A DNA stretch of 64,000 nt from Chitinophaga sp. (GTDB lineage: Bacteria > Bacteroidota > Bacteroidia > Chitinophagales > Chitinophagaceae), in contig NZ_JAFAIX010000003.1 of assembly GCF_019236475.1 (NCBI RefSeq), positions 62,001-126,000 on the forward strand, in the 5' to 3' direction. The notes under the pieces were generated by a model. That model was not told where the DNA came from, did not search any database, and saw only the letters and a list, made by a program, of their open reading frames with translations. A program made the translations under genes and the position numbers. Position 1 is the first letter of the stretch. Every line of letters starts with the position of its first letter. Below, one piece after another: positions 27,005 to 35,592 of the stretch.

Positions 27005-28258
27005 TTAATTGCTTCTTATGGCAACCACCGGATCGAGCTTACTAGCGGTATAAGCTGGAATAAACCCAGAAATCATCCCCACCATGGCGGATATCACCAG
27101 CCCCAATACCACATTACCCACTGTCAGAATCACCTGGAAACTAGTGAAGTTACTGATCAAAGTAGCTACCAGCAACACTAACAGCAATCCAATGATCCCT
27201 CCCATCAAACAAAGAGATATCGCTTCCAACAAGAATTCTAGTAATATGATTCCCCTTTTAGCGCCTATGGCCTTTTTAAGACCTATGATATTTGTTCTTT
27301 CCTTCACGGTCACAAACATGATATTGGCTATTCCAAAACCTCCTACCAACAGGGCGAAAAAGGCAATAAACCCTCCTCCCAAATTAATCCCCGCAAACAT
27401 GGCGGTTAAGTTCTGATTGGTAGTAGTAATCTCATTCAAGGCAAAATCATCTTCCTGCGTAGGACGCAAACGGTGCGCTGCCCGCATCACGCCTTTCAGT
27501 TCATCTTTCAACTGCTCCAATGTCACTCCCTGCTTCGCTTTTACGAGGATATAAGTATTCCCGTTCCGACGCTCATCAATCAACGTGCGCCCAAATTTAT
27601 ACGGAACAATGACTGCATTATCGTAATTGGCCACACCTACCATACTCTCCCCTTTTTTCTTCATCACACCAATCACCTTCACATCCCGGCCCAATATTTT
27701 CACCGTTTTGCCCAAAGCAGCCTCCGCCGAACCAAAAAGTCCATCCCAAATGGTAGCTCCCAAAATAGCTACATTGGCGCCACTATTACTCTCTGCATTG
27801 GCAAAATAACGACCATCCATGATCTGTAACTGCTGAATCTGGTTAAAATCCTGACTCACATTGACCATAGACACACCATCCATATAATCATCCCCATACT
27901 CTACTTTCTTCCCGCCTACATCAAATCCAAAAGCACTAAATCCCGCTCCCTGCACCTTGTCTTCCACCAATTTCAGCTCTTTATATTCAGGCTCCGGACG
28001 GTTCATATATTTCCACCAGGCGTACTCACCACCGCCTCCCCAGGGCCATTTCTGGACATAAATCACATCTTCCCCCAGTTCATTTAAACTGCTCCTGATG
28101 TTGGTTTCAAGACTGCCAGTAAGGGTATAAACGAATATTATACAGAATATGCCGATTGTAATGCCCAATAATGACAAGAAGGTCCGCAGCTTGTTTACCC
28201 GCAGCTCCTGCATTGCCATTTTCAGACTGTTCCATAAAATTTTCAGGGTAGCGATCAT
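27005..28258 (-). CDS. ABC transporter permease, MacB/FtsX type
   Basis: The 417-residue product has one N-terminal membrane helix (about 26-48, TFLSLLGITIGIFCIIFVYTL). A large periplasmic MacB-like domain follows (about 50-280), then three C-terminal helices carrying the FtsX domain (KERTNIIGLKKAIGAKRGIILLEFL). It ends in the hallmark PAYTASKLDPVVAIR. Such permeases work with a separate ATPase, which is not adjacent here. The likely role is export or mechanotransmission across the envelope; the substrate is unknown. It is 18 bases upstream of the tsaD start, in the same direction. Confidence 0.9.
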   Translation of the reverse strand: MIATLKILWNSLKMAMQELRVNKLRTFLSLLGITIGIFCIIFVYTLTGSLETNIRSSLNELGEDVIYVQKWPWGGGGEYAWWKYMNRPEPEYKELKLVEDKVQGAGFSAFGFDVGGKKVEYGDDYMDGVSMVNVSQDFNQIQQLQIMDGRYFANAESNSGANVAILGATIWDGLFGSAEAALGKTVKILGRDVKVIGVMKKKGESMVGVANYDNAVIVPYKFGRTLIDERRNGNTYILVKAKQGVTLEQLKDELKGVMRAAHRLRPTQEDDFALNEITTTNQNLTAMFAGINLGGGFIAFFALLVGGFGIANIMFVTVKERTNIIGLKKAIGAKRGIILLEFLLEAISLCLMGGIIGLLLVLLVATLISNFTSFQVILTVGNVVLGLVISAMVGMISGFIPAYTASKLDPVVAIRSN

Positions 28259-28262
28259 ATTT

Positions 28263-28270
28263 CAAATTTA
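28263..28270 (-). promoter_or_regulatory. Bacteroidota -7 box 4 bases before the FtsX-type permease gene
   Basis: TAAATTTG on the minus strand ends 4 bases before the ATG at 28258. No matching -33 TTTG is seen. Confidence 0.45.
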
Positions 28271-28332
28271 ATGGATTTATTTACAGTATCACCTCCGGTG
28301 AACACGAAATATAGCCGGATAAAAAATTTAGT

Positions 28333-28340
28333 TACCTTTG
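28333..28340 (+). promoter_or_regulatory. Bacteroidota -7 box upstream of prfC
   Basis: TACCTTTG matches TAnnTTTG and lies 22 bases before the prfC ATG, giving a short conventional leader. No clear -33 TTTG at 19 bases. Confidence 0.5.
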
Positions 28341-28362
28341 CTGCCATTTTTCGGACAATTAT

Positions 28363-29946
28363 ATGAAGTACGTTAACGAGATCAATAAAAGAAAATCCTT
28401 TGCCATCATCGCGCACCCGGATGCCGGTAAAACCACCCTGACGGAGAAATTCCTCCTGTTCGGCGGTGCCATCCAGACTGCCGGTGCGGTGAAATCCAAT
28501 AAAATTAAAAAACATACTACCTCCGACTTCATGGAGATAGAAAGGCAGAGAGGTATCTCCGTTGCCACTTCGGTAATGACCTTCGAATACCGCGATACTC
28601 TCGTCAATCTCCTGGATACGCCTGGTCACAAGGACTTCGCTGAAGATACCTACCGCACCCTCACCGCAGTGGATAGCGTAGTATTGGTAATCGACTGCGT
28701 AAAAGGGGTGGAAACCCAGACGGAAAGACTGATGGAAGTATGCCGTATGCGCGATACCCCAGTGATCATCTTCGTGAATAAAATGGACCGCGATGGTAAA
28801 AACCCATTCGATCTGTTGGATGAACTGGAAGAAAAACTGAGCATCCGCGTTCGCCCACTCAGTTGGCCTATCAACGGCGGTAAAGACTTCAAAGGGGTGT
28901 ACAACCTCTACGACAAAAGTCTCGTAAACTTCCTCCCCAACAAAAAAGCAACCGACGAAGATGTTGTGCCACTCGCCGATCTGAGCGATAAATACGTGGA
29001 TGAACACTTCAGCACTAAAGATGCCGCCCAACTCCGCAACGATGTGGAACTGATTGAAGGCGTGTACGATACATTTGATACAGCCGCTTACCTAGATGGT
29101 AAACTGGCCCCTGTATTCTTTGGTAGCGCGGTAAATAACTTCGGGGTGAAAGATCTCCTCGATACTTTCGTGGAAATTGCGCCTACTCCTCGCAATCGTA
29201 TGAGCAGCACCCGCGAAATCGATGTGCATGAAGACAAGTTCAGTGGCTTTATCTTCAAAATCCATGCGAACCTGGATCCACGCCACCGCGATCGTATCGC
29301 ATTCCTCCGCGTTTGCTCCGGTAAATTTGAAAGAAATAAATTCTATAAACACGTTCGTCTGGATAAAGACGTTCGTTTTAGCAACCCATACAGCTTCCTC
29401 GCCCGCGAGAAAAACATCGTGGATGATGCCTTCCCAGGCGATGTGGTAGGTCTGTTCGATACGGGTAACTTTAAAATCGGAGATACCCTCACAGAAGGGG
29501 AGAAATTCTACATCACCGGTATCCCTAGCTTCTCTCCAGAACTCTTTAAAGAACTGGTCAACAAGGATCCAATGAAAACCAAACAACTGGAAAAAGGTAT
29601 CCGCCAGTTAACAGATGAAGGGGTGGCACAGCTCTTCACCCAACACGGCGGTAACCGTAAAATTATCGGTTGCGTAGGTGATCTCCAGTTCGAAGTTATC
29701 CAGTACCGTCTCCTCCAAGAATACGGCGCTGCCTGCGAATTCAATACCTTGCCTTTCTATAAGGCTTGCTGGATCACTGGCCCTAAAAATAAAGTGGAAG
29801 ATTTCATCCGCTTTAAATCTTCCAACATCGTGGAAGATAAAGATGGACATCTGGTTTACCTAGCGCAATCAGAATGGTATCTGAATACGGAAAGAACCAA
29901 TAATCCAGATATTCAATTCAATTTCACTTCGGAAATTCATAAATAA
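28363..29946 (+). CDS. prfC: Peptide chain release factor 3 (RF3)
   Basis: The product has 527 residues, the normal family length. The GTPase domain carries the P-loop [13 protein letters not shown] (17-29), the switch region [23 protein letters not shown] (G3) and [10 protein letters not shown] (G4). The beta-barrel domains and RF3-specific C-terminus follow (FEVIQYRL). RF3 is a GTPase that removes RF1/RF2 from the ribosome after peptide release. It is divergent from the FtsX-type permease gene and is followed by a cluster of palindromes. Confidence 0.97.
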   Translation: MKYVNEINKRKSFAIIAHPDAGKTTLTEKFLLFGGAIQTAGAVKSNKIKKHTTSDFMEIERQRGISVATSVMTFEYRDTLVNLLDTPGHKDFAEDTYRTLTAVDSVVLVIDCVKGVETQTERLMEVCRMRDTPVIIFVNKMDRDGKNPFDLLDELEEKLSIRVRPLSWPINGGKDFKGVYNLYDKSLVNFLPNKKATDEDVVPLADLSDKYVDEHFSTKDAAQLRNDVELIEGVYDTFDTAAYLDGKLAPVFFGSAVNNFGVKDLLDTFVEIAPTPRNRMSSTREIDVHEDKFSGFIFKIHANLDPRHRDRIAFLRVCSGKFERNKFYKHVRLDKDVRFSNPYSFLAREKNIVDDAFPGDVVGLFDTGNFKIGDTLTEGEKFYITGIPSFSPELFKELVNKDPMKTKQLEKGIRQLTDEGVAQLFTQHGGNRKIIGCVGDLQFEVIQYRLLQEYGAACEFNTLPFYKACWITGPKNKVEDFIRFKSSNIVEDKDGHLVYLAQSEWYLNTERTNNPDIQFNFTSEIHK

Positions 29947-29954
29947 TATCTTTT

Positions 29955-30003
29955 ATAAACGAGAGAGGGTCGACAGCTTCGCTGTCGACCCTCTCTCGTT
30001 TAT
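29955..30003. repeat. Perfect 23-bp inverted repeat after prfC
   Basis: The arms 29955-29977 and 29981-30003 are exact reverse complements with a 3-base loop. It starts 8 bases after the prfC stop. No T run follows on either strand, so it is not a standard terminator, though it would form a very stable mRNA 3' hairpin. Confidence 0.85.
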
Positions 30004-30011
30004 GCTATTTC

Positions 30012-30044
30012 GTGAAGTTCCAGCCCGCTGGGCTGGAACTTCAC
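30012..30044. repeat. Perfect 15-bp inverted repeat with CCCG/GGGC core
   Basis: Arms 30012-30026 and 30030-30044 are exact reverse complements around the loop GCT; the core reads AGCCCGCTGGGCT. It lies 8 bases after the previous palindrome. The imperfect palindrome at 39260-39290 has the same GT[GA]AA ... TTCAC ends. Confidence 0.8.
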
Positions 30045-30195
30045 AGGCCTGCACACCTTTGGGTTATACCCCGGTTCTCAACTTTTCCCGCCGTGCGAGC
30101 AAAAACATCAAAACACCATCAATTAACCTCCTGTCCCTTTGCCATTCCCGCCATCGGGCTCAAATAACAAAACATAATCAGTTAAACTCCGGCCT

Positions 30196-30230
30196 TTATC
30201 CTTTCCCCCCCTCCGGGCGGGAAAGGATAA
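30196..30230. repeat. 12-bp inverted repeat with GC-rich loop
   Basis: Arms 30196-30207 and 30219-30230 pair perfectly around an 11-base GC-rich loop that can pair further. It lies 15 bases beyond the end of the DUF6265-like gene. Between this and the previous palindrome (30045-30195) are eroded copies of a CCCGCC...GGGCT-like core but no gene. Confidence 0.75.
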
Positions 30231-30245
30231 GAAAGAAAAACTCCA

Positions 30246-30731
30246 CTATTTGTTAAACTTAAAAATATACTCTTCAATCGTCCCATCCCTAGTCCCCTGC
30301 ACCCTGGCCTCCAACACTTTCGCAGACGAAAAACGATATGTCACTTTCTGCGGAAAATCATTATGCAAATCTTCCGCCACAAATCCAATAGCCTTCAGCA
30401 CCCGCAGTTTGAGCTTAATAGGCGCAAACGTCTGTCTGCCGGCATAATCCGGGATAAAGTACATAGCATCTCCTTGTCGGACAACATGTATAGTTTGTTG
30501 CAGAGAACTATCTCCTTCGGCTATACGCCAAGTTTTCCCGATCCAGGATGAATCATTCAGTTTCTGCCACTGCTCTACCACCGAGCCCCTTTTGGTATTC
30601 ATCGTCCAGGTGCCGGCGAGTTTATCCAGGAATTTGAAATCAGCGATATTAGCTTGTGCAGCACTGCTGACAGCAGTGCCAACTATCAAGAGGAGCATGC
30701 AACTACAGCTCCACAACAGCTTCTTCACCAT
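30246..30731 (-). CDS. Exported DUF6265-like small protein
   Basis: The 161-residue product has a Sec signal peptide (cleavage near SSAAQ, about 26). A small beta-barrel-like domain follows, starting FKFLDKLAGTWTMNTKRGSVVEQWQ. The early GTW motif and the internal pattern resemble the DUF6265 group of lipocalin-like exported proteins. The function is unknown. Its ATG lies 29 bases inside the 3' end of the ubiD-like gene, so it is translated from the same mRNA. A later Met at residue 12 could also start it. Confidence 0.75.
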   Translation of the reverse strand: MVKKLLWSCSCMLLLIVGTAVSSAAQANIADFKFLDKLAGTWTMNTKRGSVVEQWQKLNDSSWIGKTWRIAEGDSSLQQTIHVVRQGDAMYFIPDYAGRQTFAPIKLKLRVLKAIGFVAEDLHNDFPQKVTYRFSSAKVLEARVQGTRDGTIEEYIFKFNK

Positions 30732-32625
30732 AAATCTGATGTTTATATTTCAGGGATGGAGATGCAATGAATGGCCCAACGTTCAGTTCATTCCACTTCG
30801 CATCAATTTTGGCAATAGTAGCATCATCTGCTACAATGATATTTGGCCAATCACGCTCAAACCCATCCAACACTTTGTTTTTCAGGGTACCATCCATACC
30901 AATACCACCAATATATTTACCTGGCTGCTGGGATGGCTGGTGGATGATAAAGCTGTCGCGTTTAGGGTCCAGATTATTGCAGAAGCGCCATAAAGCGGAT
31001 GGCAAGTCCATCACATCTACCGTATGCTCTACAAACAATATCATTTTGATGCCGGCAAAGGCAGGCAGGGTATACAGTTGCTCAGTGAGCTCTTTCACAT
31101 GGAATGGCCGTGTCTTCTCAATAGCTACCAGCAAACAAGATATATCCATGGCCAACAACTGGCTATTGATGGCCTTAATTTCTGGGAACTGTTGCATGAT
31201 AGCTTTGGCATCAACAGTAGTTGGGGAAGACACCTGTAAATATGCACTGTCGATTTCCTCTTCATATTTGCGCGTACCGTCTATGCACATTTTCCCGCCA
31301 AAGCCCATCTTAGAGCAGGAATGATCCAATACATCCATCGGACCCTGACTCAGGTAAATATCTGTAGCAGGATTGAGATTGCGGAAAACGTATTGCGCCA
31401 GTTTCTTATAATCCGTAATGGTTTCACCTTGATCGGCTACCACCAAAATTTTGTTGAACATCATCTGGCCCGCGCCCCACATGGCATTCATCACCTTCTG
31501 CGCCTGACCTGGATAATCTTTATGAATCTGTGAAATCACGAGGTTATGGAAAACGCCTTCCACTGGCATGTCCATATCAATGATCTCCGGCACTAATGTC
31601 ATTTTTATCGGCGCCAGGAAAATACGTTCTGTAGCCTTTCCGATCCAAGCGTCCTCCTGTGGAGGGATACCTACTATCGTAGACGGATATACGGCGTCTT
31701 TACGATGCGTGATAGCGGTTACATGAAAACGTGGATACCAATCGGCCAGGGAATAATACCCAGTATGATCCCCGAAAGGCCCCTCCCAGATGAGTTCTTC
31801 TGCTGGGTCTACATATCCTTCAATCACGAAATCCGCATCTGCTGGCACTTCTATTTCTGGCTGAGTGATACAGCGTACCAGCTCCACCTTCTTCTTACGA
31901 AGGAAACCGGCCAGCATGTATTCGTCCACATTTTCTGGCAGTGGAGCAGTAGCGGAATAAGTATATGCAGGGTCTCCTCCGAGGATAACGGCAACGGGCA
32001 TACGTTTATTCAGCTTCTTGTACTCCATGAAATGTTTGGCAGATACCTTGTGCTTATGCCAGTGCATACCGGTCATATCTTTTTCGAAGATCTGCATACG
32101 GTACATACCCACGTTTCTGCTGCCAGTATTAGGATCCTTGGTATGGATAACTGGCAGGGTAATGAACGGACCGCCATCTTTAGGCCAGCATTTCATCACA
32201 GGGAGCTTGCTGAGGTCAGGCGTAGTCATCACTACTTCCTGGCAAGCGCCTTTACCACTCACTACTTTCGGCATCCAAGAGGCAAATTGCCCCAGTTTAG
32301 GGAGCAATGCCAGTTTATCAAGAATGCTTTCCTTCGGTTTGGAAAGCATTTTAAAGAGTCCTTCTATTTCTTTTGCTACATCGTCCAGCTCCTGCACGCC
32401 CAAGGCCATGCACATACGCTTATAGCTGCCCATGGAATTGATGAGCACCGGGAAGTCGTACCCCGTATTTTCGAAAAGCAATGCTTTTCCTCCGTCAGGA
32501 GATTTACTAATCCTGTCTGTTACTTCTGCGATTTCCAGTTCAGGGTTCACATATGTCTTAATCCGAACCAGTTCCCCTGCCTGCTCCAGTGTATCTATAA
32601 AATGCCTGAGATTTTTATATGCCAT
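30703..32625 (-). CDS. UbiD family (prenylated-FMN) decarboxylase
   Basis: The product is 640 residues from the ATG at 32625; a TTG 21 bases upstream falls at the -7 box and is rejected. It matches UbiD/menaquinone-biosynthesis decarboxylases: N-terminal LRHFIDTLEQAGELVRI, the active-site segment EGPFGDHTGYYSLADWYP, and GIPPQEDAWIGKATERIFL. These enzymes use prenylated FMN to decarboxylate aromatic or unsaturated acids. In Bacteroidota the closest family role is in quinone biosynthesis, but the long form makes the substrate uncertain. No UbiX partner is in the window. Confidence 0.9.
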   Translation of the reverse strand: MAYKNLRHFIDTLEQAGELVRIKTYVNPELEIAEVTDRISKSPDGGKALLFENTGYDFPVLINSMGSYKRMCMALGVQELDDVAKEIEGLFKMLSKPKESILDKLALLPKLGQFASWMPKVVSGKGACQEVVMTTPDLSKLPVMKCWPKDGGPFITLPVIHTKDPNTGSRNVGMYRMQIFEKDMTGMHWHKHKVSAKHFMEYKKLNKRMPVAVILGGDPAYTYSATAPLPENVDEYMLAGFLRKKKVELVRCITQPEIEVPADADFVIEGYVDPAEELIWEGPFGDHTGYYSLADWYPRFHVTAITHRKDAVYPSTIVGIPPQEDAWIGKATERIFLAPIKMTLVPEIIDMDMPVEGVFHNLVISQIHKDYPGQAQKVMNAMWGAGQMMFNKILVVADQGETITDYKKLAQYVFRNLNPATDIYLSQGPMDVLDHSCSKMGFGGKMCIDGTRKYEEEIDSAYLQVSSPTTVDAKAIMQQFPEIKAINSQLLAMDISCLLVAIEKTRPFHVKELTEQLYTLPAFAGIKMILFVEHTVDVMDLPSALWRFCNNLDPKRDSFIIHQPSQQPGKYIGGIGMDGTLKNKVLDGFERDWPNIIVADDATIAKIDAKWNELNVGPFIASPSLKYKHQIYGEEAVVEL

Positions 32626-32643
32626 GTTCCTAACAAATTCCCA

Positions 32644-32651
32644 CAAAAGTA
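32644..32651 (-). promoter_or_regulatory. Bacteroidota -7 box upstream of the UbiD-like gene
   Basis: TACTTTTG (minus strand) lies 18 bases before the ATG at 32625. A clear -33 TTTG is not seen. Confidence 0.45.
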
Positions 32652-32666
32652 ACTATCCAGGGGCTG

Positions 32667-32702
32667 AATAAAAAATGCCTTCCGCTGTTCAGCGGAAGGC
32701 AT
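32667..32702 (-). terminator. Rho-independent terminator after the small exported gene at 32726
   Basis: A perfect 13-bp stem (32675-32687 with 32690-32702) with a 2-base loop is followed on the minus strand by T-rich sequence. Confidence 0.85.
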
Positions 32703-32725
32703 CCTACTTTTTTCTTTGCAGTTTA

Positions 32726-33040
32726 TCAGTTCACGATGGTTACACCAGCATGGATTACAGCTCTAGGTCTACCTACTGGTACTGGAACCGGTACGGGTAC
32801 TACTGGTGGTGCTGGTACATAATAGGCAGGTCTGTAGTAAGGTCTGTCATATACCACCACTCTCCTTCTTGGTCTGTAACAGTCGTCATCCCAATGACGA
32901 TATTCGCGTTCGCGTCTGCGTTCCCATCTGTCGTCGTCGCAATCCCTGTGCTTGTAATGTCCCCAGGCGTGGCCTCTCTGAGCGTAAGTGCTTGTAACAA
33001 CGCCGCCCAACAGCACGGCTAAAAGAATCAGCTTTTTCAT
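32726..33040 (-). CDS. Small exported Arg/Tyr/Pro-rich protein
   Basis: The 104-residue product has a clear signal peptide (MKKLILLAVLLGGVVTSTYAQ). The mature chain has three zones: a His/Asp/Arg-rich part with two Cys (DCDDD and DDDCY, about 33-54), an Arg/Tyr-rich part (RRRVVVYDRPYYRPAYY) and a Pro/Val ladder (PPVVPVPVPVPV). It ends in a short beta stretch. It is 51 bases downstream of a similarly built gene and ends at its own terminator. I do not recognise the family; the composition suggests an envelope-associated, perhaps cation-binding, structural protein. Confidence 0.75.
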   Translation of the reverse strand: MKKLILLAVLLGGVVTSTYAQRGHAWGHYKHRDCDDDRWERRREREYRHWDDDCYRPRRRVVVYDRPYYRPAYYVPAPPVVPVPVPVPVGRPRAVIHAGVTIVN

Positions 33041-33091
33041 TTGTCTATGGTTTTTAATTCAAGATTGGTTGGTATATTATTAGAGCGCGAA

Positions 33092-33442
33092 TCATGCATG
33101 ACTGCCATAGTAGTACACACCGTTGACGGCAAAGGCGCCGATGGAATTTTTATTGACAACTGCGGTATAACCATGGTGATAATGTCTGTGATGATATCTG
33201 TGATGATAATGTCCGTGATAATATCCCGGAGGATAATAATGATGGTGCCTATGACCATGAACGAATGGTGGAGGCGGTGGCAGTGGTGGTCTCGGAGGCA
33301 ACGGAGGCCTAGGAGGAACCGGAGGTGGTGGTAGATGCCTTGGTACCGGCGGCCGTGGTGGCGGCGGCGGGAATTGTGCACTACTTGTTTCCACTGTACC
33401 AACCATCACAATCATTGCAGCTATGGCTAATATCTTTTTCAT
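33092..33442 (-). CDS. Small exported Pro-rich and His/Tyr-rich protein
   Basis: The 116-residue product has a signal peptide (cleavage near TSSAQ, 23). Next come a proline-rich tract (about 24-60) and a histidine/tyrosine-rich tract (about 62-92, with HGHRHHHYYPPGYYHGHYHH). A short ordered C-terminus contains NGVYYYG. The clustered His residues could bind metal ions; the Pro tract could span peptidoglycan or act as a spacer. Both are inference from composition only. It is upstream of, and oriented with, the Arg/Tyr-rich gene, so the pair may be co-expressed. Confidence 0.75.
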   Translation of the reverse strand: MKKILAIAAMIVMVGTVETSSAQFPPPPPRPPVPRHLPPPPVPPRPPLPPRPPLPPPPPFVHGHRHHHYYPPGYYHGHYHHRYHHRHYHHGYTAVVNKNSIGAFAVNGVYYYGSHA

Positions 33443-33599
33443 GGCACTTTCAATTTAATGATGATTACAGGTGGTTGCGCCCCAACTTACACTCGATTTT
33501 GATACTTTACTCCTCTCCGCGATTCGTTAGATTTCCTCCAGATGATAAGCTGGTGGCGGCATCAGTACCTGTTCAATCAACTAAATCCAACATCTATGC

Positions 33600-33629
33600 C
33601 AAAAAAAATCCCCCGCATTTGCGAGGGAT
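33600..33629 (-). terminator. Terminator after the outer-membrane barrel gene
   Basis: A 9-bp stem (33608-33616 with 33621-33629, one G-U pair) is followed on the minus strand by a run of eight T. It lies about 78 bases after the stop of the gene ending at 33707. Confidence 0.8.
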
Positions 33630-33706
33630 CTAATTTATAAATGGACTTTGTTGGGGGCTTGAAAGTCAGCCTGTTATACCAAACTCTGTGCCAATGTTAA
33701 TTAGTG

Positions 33707-34570
33707 TTACCAACGTGGACAACGAGTAGCTTTTACCTTACCCCATGGATTACCATTATTGCCCAATCTATAAGTGAGTGTGAATCCACTGAAACCATAC
33801 CAGTCCTTATGCTTGTCAGAACCACGAATGGTACCGTCTACAGGATAAGTACCTGGCGTCAGTTTACCACTTACTTCATCTCCTCTGTAAGCCATATCAA
33901 CAGACGCCTGTCCACGATATGCCAACAAAGTATTCTTATCTACATAAGTTTTGCTGACATCATCCAGGTAATCCGTAGTAGTAGGACGGAAACCCACTTC
34001 TACTCCTAATGTCCAACGATCATTCAAGAGAAATTTTACACCCGCTCCAAATGGAATGGAAACAGTAAACAAATCATAAGGCAAACGATCAGGATATTGT
34101 GGTAATCCCTGACCTTCTGTTCCTAAACGACGTAAACGTACCCAGTTGCCAGATTTGTCTTTCGCCATTGGATCAAAACCAAAACCTGCTATACCCGCAA
34201 ACACATAAGGCGTGAAACCTTTTTCATCAATATCCAACAAATTCAATTCTCCAATCAACGCAAACTCAATGATACGGCTGCGGAAACTGAGGTTACGCGC
34301 TTTCAGAGCAGGACTTGCATTTGTACTATCTGCTCCTGTTGCAGTACCATAGGTGATGGCTCCCCTCAGTGAAACGTACCGATTAAAATCTTTTCTCAAC
34401 AATATACCTAACGCAGGTCGGGTGTACCGCAAGTCCACCCTCTTCTCCACGAGATCTCCACTGTAATTGCTGATGCCCAGAAATGCGCCTAAATGCCAGT
34501 CTTGCGCCATGCTGATAAAAGGGATTGCCAAGAATAACAACAGTATTCCGGTAGTTTTTCTGATTTTCAA
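33707..34570 (-). CDS. Exported outer-membrane beta-barrel protein (DUF6089-like), TTG start
   Basis: The 287-residue product starts with a signal peptide (MKIRKTTGILLLFLAIPF... cleavage near SMAQ, 22). Alternating amphipathic strands follow (e.g. FTPYVFAGIAGFGFDP, FSGFTLTYRLG), as in OmpA-like and DUF6089 barrels. The only possible start that keeps the signal peptide is TTG at 34570: no ATG lies between it and the upstream in-frame stop, and the next Met is after the signal sequence. It is likely an outer-membrane structural protein of unknown ligand. Confidence 0.82.
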   Translation of the reverse strand: MKIRKTTGILLLFLAIPFISMAQDWHLGAFLGISNYSGDLVEKRVDLRYTRPALGILLRKDFNRYVSLRGAITYGTATGADSTNASPALKARNLSFRSRIIEFALIGELNLLDIDEKGFTPYVFAGIAGFGFDPMAKDKSGNWVRLRRLGTEGQGLPQYPDRLPYDLFTVSIPFGAGVKFLLNDRWTLGVEVGFRPTTTDYLDDVSKTYVDKNTLLAYRGQASVDMAYRGDEVSGKLTPGTYPVDGTIRGSDKHKDWYGFSGFTLTYRLGNNGNPWGKVKATRCPRW

Positions 34571-34751
34571 GGTGTCAGTTTTTTAAGAGGTTAGTCCGGT
34601 ATAATAACGAATATGCTATATAACGTAATTCCAGCTTCTTTTATTGGTTTAAAGCAGCTTAACGTGTATGTATTCACGTTACACCGTACAAATATTAATA
34701 TTTAAAATGTAAAAATAATCTAATAATACAATTCAACCATAAAGAATTACA

Positions 34752-35099
34752 TCAACATCTAATATATGCCCATCCCTCCTGCTGCCTTTCCACCAAATGA
34801 GCAATACCCGCCGGTACTACCTCTACAAAAGGAAAGAGCATCGAATCCTTGATGTCATTACCATTCAACGTATTCCTACAGATCAGCCACCTTACACCTT
34901 GCTCCGCCAAAGCCTGCACCCGCAGCACCAATGGCCCCTCCGCACGTAGCAATAAGCCATAAGCCTGCCCATGTACCACCACTTCTATCCGGATATCTTT
35001 ATGTTGATTCCTACAGTAGTCCAACAGATTATGCAACTGCCCCAACATCGCTTTATGCGCATCTTCCGCAGTTGATGTAATTTGAAATACGACTTGCAT
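34752..35099 (-). CDS. DsrE-family small protein
   Basis: The 115-residue product has the alpha/beta layout of the DsrE/YchN fold: MQVVFQITS strand, helix, IRIEVVVHGQAYGLLL, then GVRWLICRNTLNGN with a single Cys in the position used by DsrE-type sulfur carriers, and VEVVPAGIAHLVERQQEGWAYIRC at the end. Family members relay sulfur or form small homomultimers. With no dsr or tus partners nearby, the role here is unknown. A near-consensus -7 box TATATTTA ends 4 bases before its ATG. Confidence 0.82.
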   Translation of the reverse strand: MQVVFQITSTAEDAHKAMLGQLHNLLDYCRNQHKDIRIEVVVHGQAYGLLLRAEGPLVLRVQALAEQGVRWLICRNTLNGNDIKDSMLFPFVEVVPAGIAHLVERQQEGWAYIRC

Positions 35100-35232
35100 A
35101 TTGTAAATATAACAATATCAGTCAAATATGAAATAAAAAAATATTTCAGGGGATTAGGGAGACGACTACTGCTCATAACAGCGACAGCCTCATTCGGGTT
35201 TAAGATGGGGGAAAAATTTCAGAGGAGTATAT

Positions 35233-35592
35233 TCAGACCTGTTGCTTGGCCTTGAGCAGTTCATATTGCGTTTCCTGCAACTTCTGCTCCAAACGCCGGC
35301 ATTTTTCTACGGCCTCGTTGATGCGATGACGATAAGTCACTTCCTTGATCTCCGATTGTAATAAACTAATATTGGCAACCTGCAGCTTCCGCCCCAGCCG
35401 ACCCAATATCTGCCAGCCCAAATAGAGGACTATAGCTACGCTTAGTAAAAAAATACCCAGCAAAATCAACATAGATACAGAAAATCCCCAAGGAGCATGA
35501 CTGCCATGAGGACTAGCAAAGGCGTTGCGACTCGCGCAACCCCAAAACAGGATTGATAGGACCAAATGCTTTATGGAGATTCGAACTAACAA
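35233..35592 (-). CDS. Small membrane protein with coiled-coil tail, probable TTG start
   Basis: The product is up to 119 residues from TTG at 35592. It would have a signal-like N-terminus (about 8-27, possible cleavage after NAFA), one membrane helix (about 41-62, MLILLGIFLLSVAIVLYLGW) and a charged coiled-coil tail (about 64-119). No ATG exists upstream in frame; an internal ATG at residue 41 would give a 79-residue protein with just the membrane helix and coiled coil. The function is unknown. Confidence in the gene is moderate, in the start low. Confidence 0.55.
   Translation of the reverse strand: MLVRISIKHLVLSILFWGCASRNAFASPHGSHAPWGFSVSMLILLGIFLLSVAIVLYLGWQILGRLGRKLQVANISLLQSEIKEVTYRHRINEAVEKCRRLEQKLQETQYELLKAKQQV

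Noticed and set aside
28255..29031. 258-codon minus-strand frame opposite prfC
   Set aside because: It lies entirely antisense to the conserved RF3 GTPase domain and its upstream spacer; its composition (Phe/His/Val-rich) is that of a codon-bias shadow.
29955..30003. The 23-bp palindrome after prfC as a rho-independent terminator
   Set aside because: No T run follows on either strand, so it was listed as a repeat instead.
30002..30256. 84-codon plus-strand frame after prfC
   Set aside because: It is made of the palindromes and their debris, with no codon pattern or ribosome-binding site.
31705..32652. 315-codon plus-strand frame opposite the ubiD-like gene
   Set aside because: Antisense shadow of a conserved enzyme gene; no recognisable protein features.
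35233..35592. Small coiled-coil membrane protein as part of a CcmD/CcoQ-like system
   Set aside because: Size and single helix could suggest this, but no cytochrome genes are nearby and no motif supports it; left as unknown.
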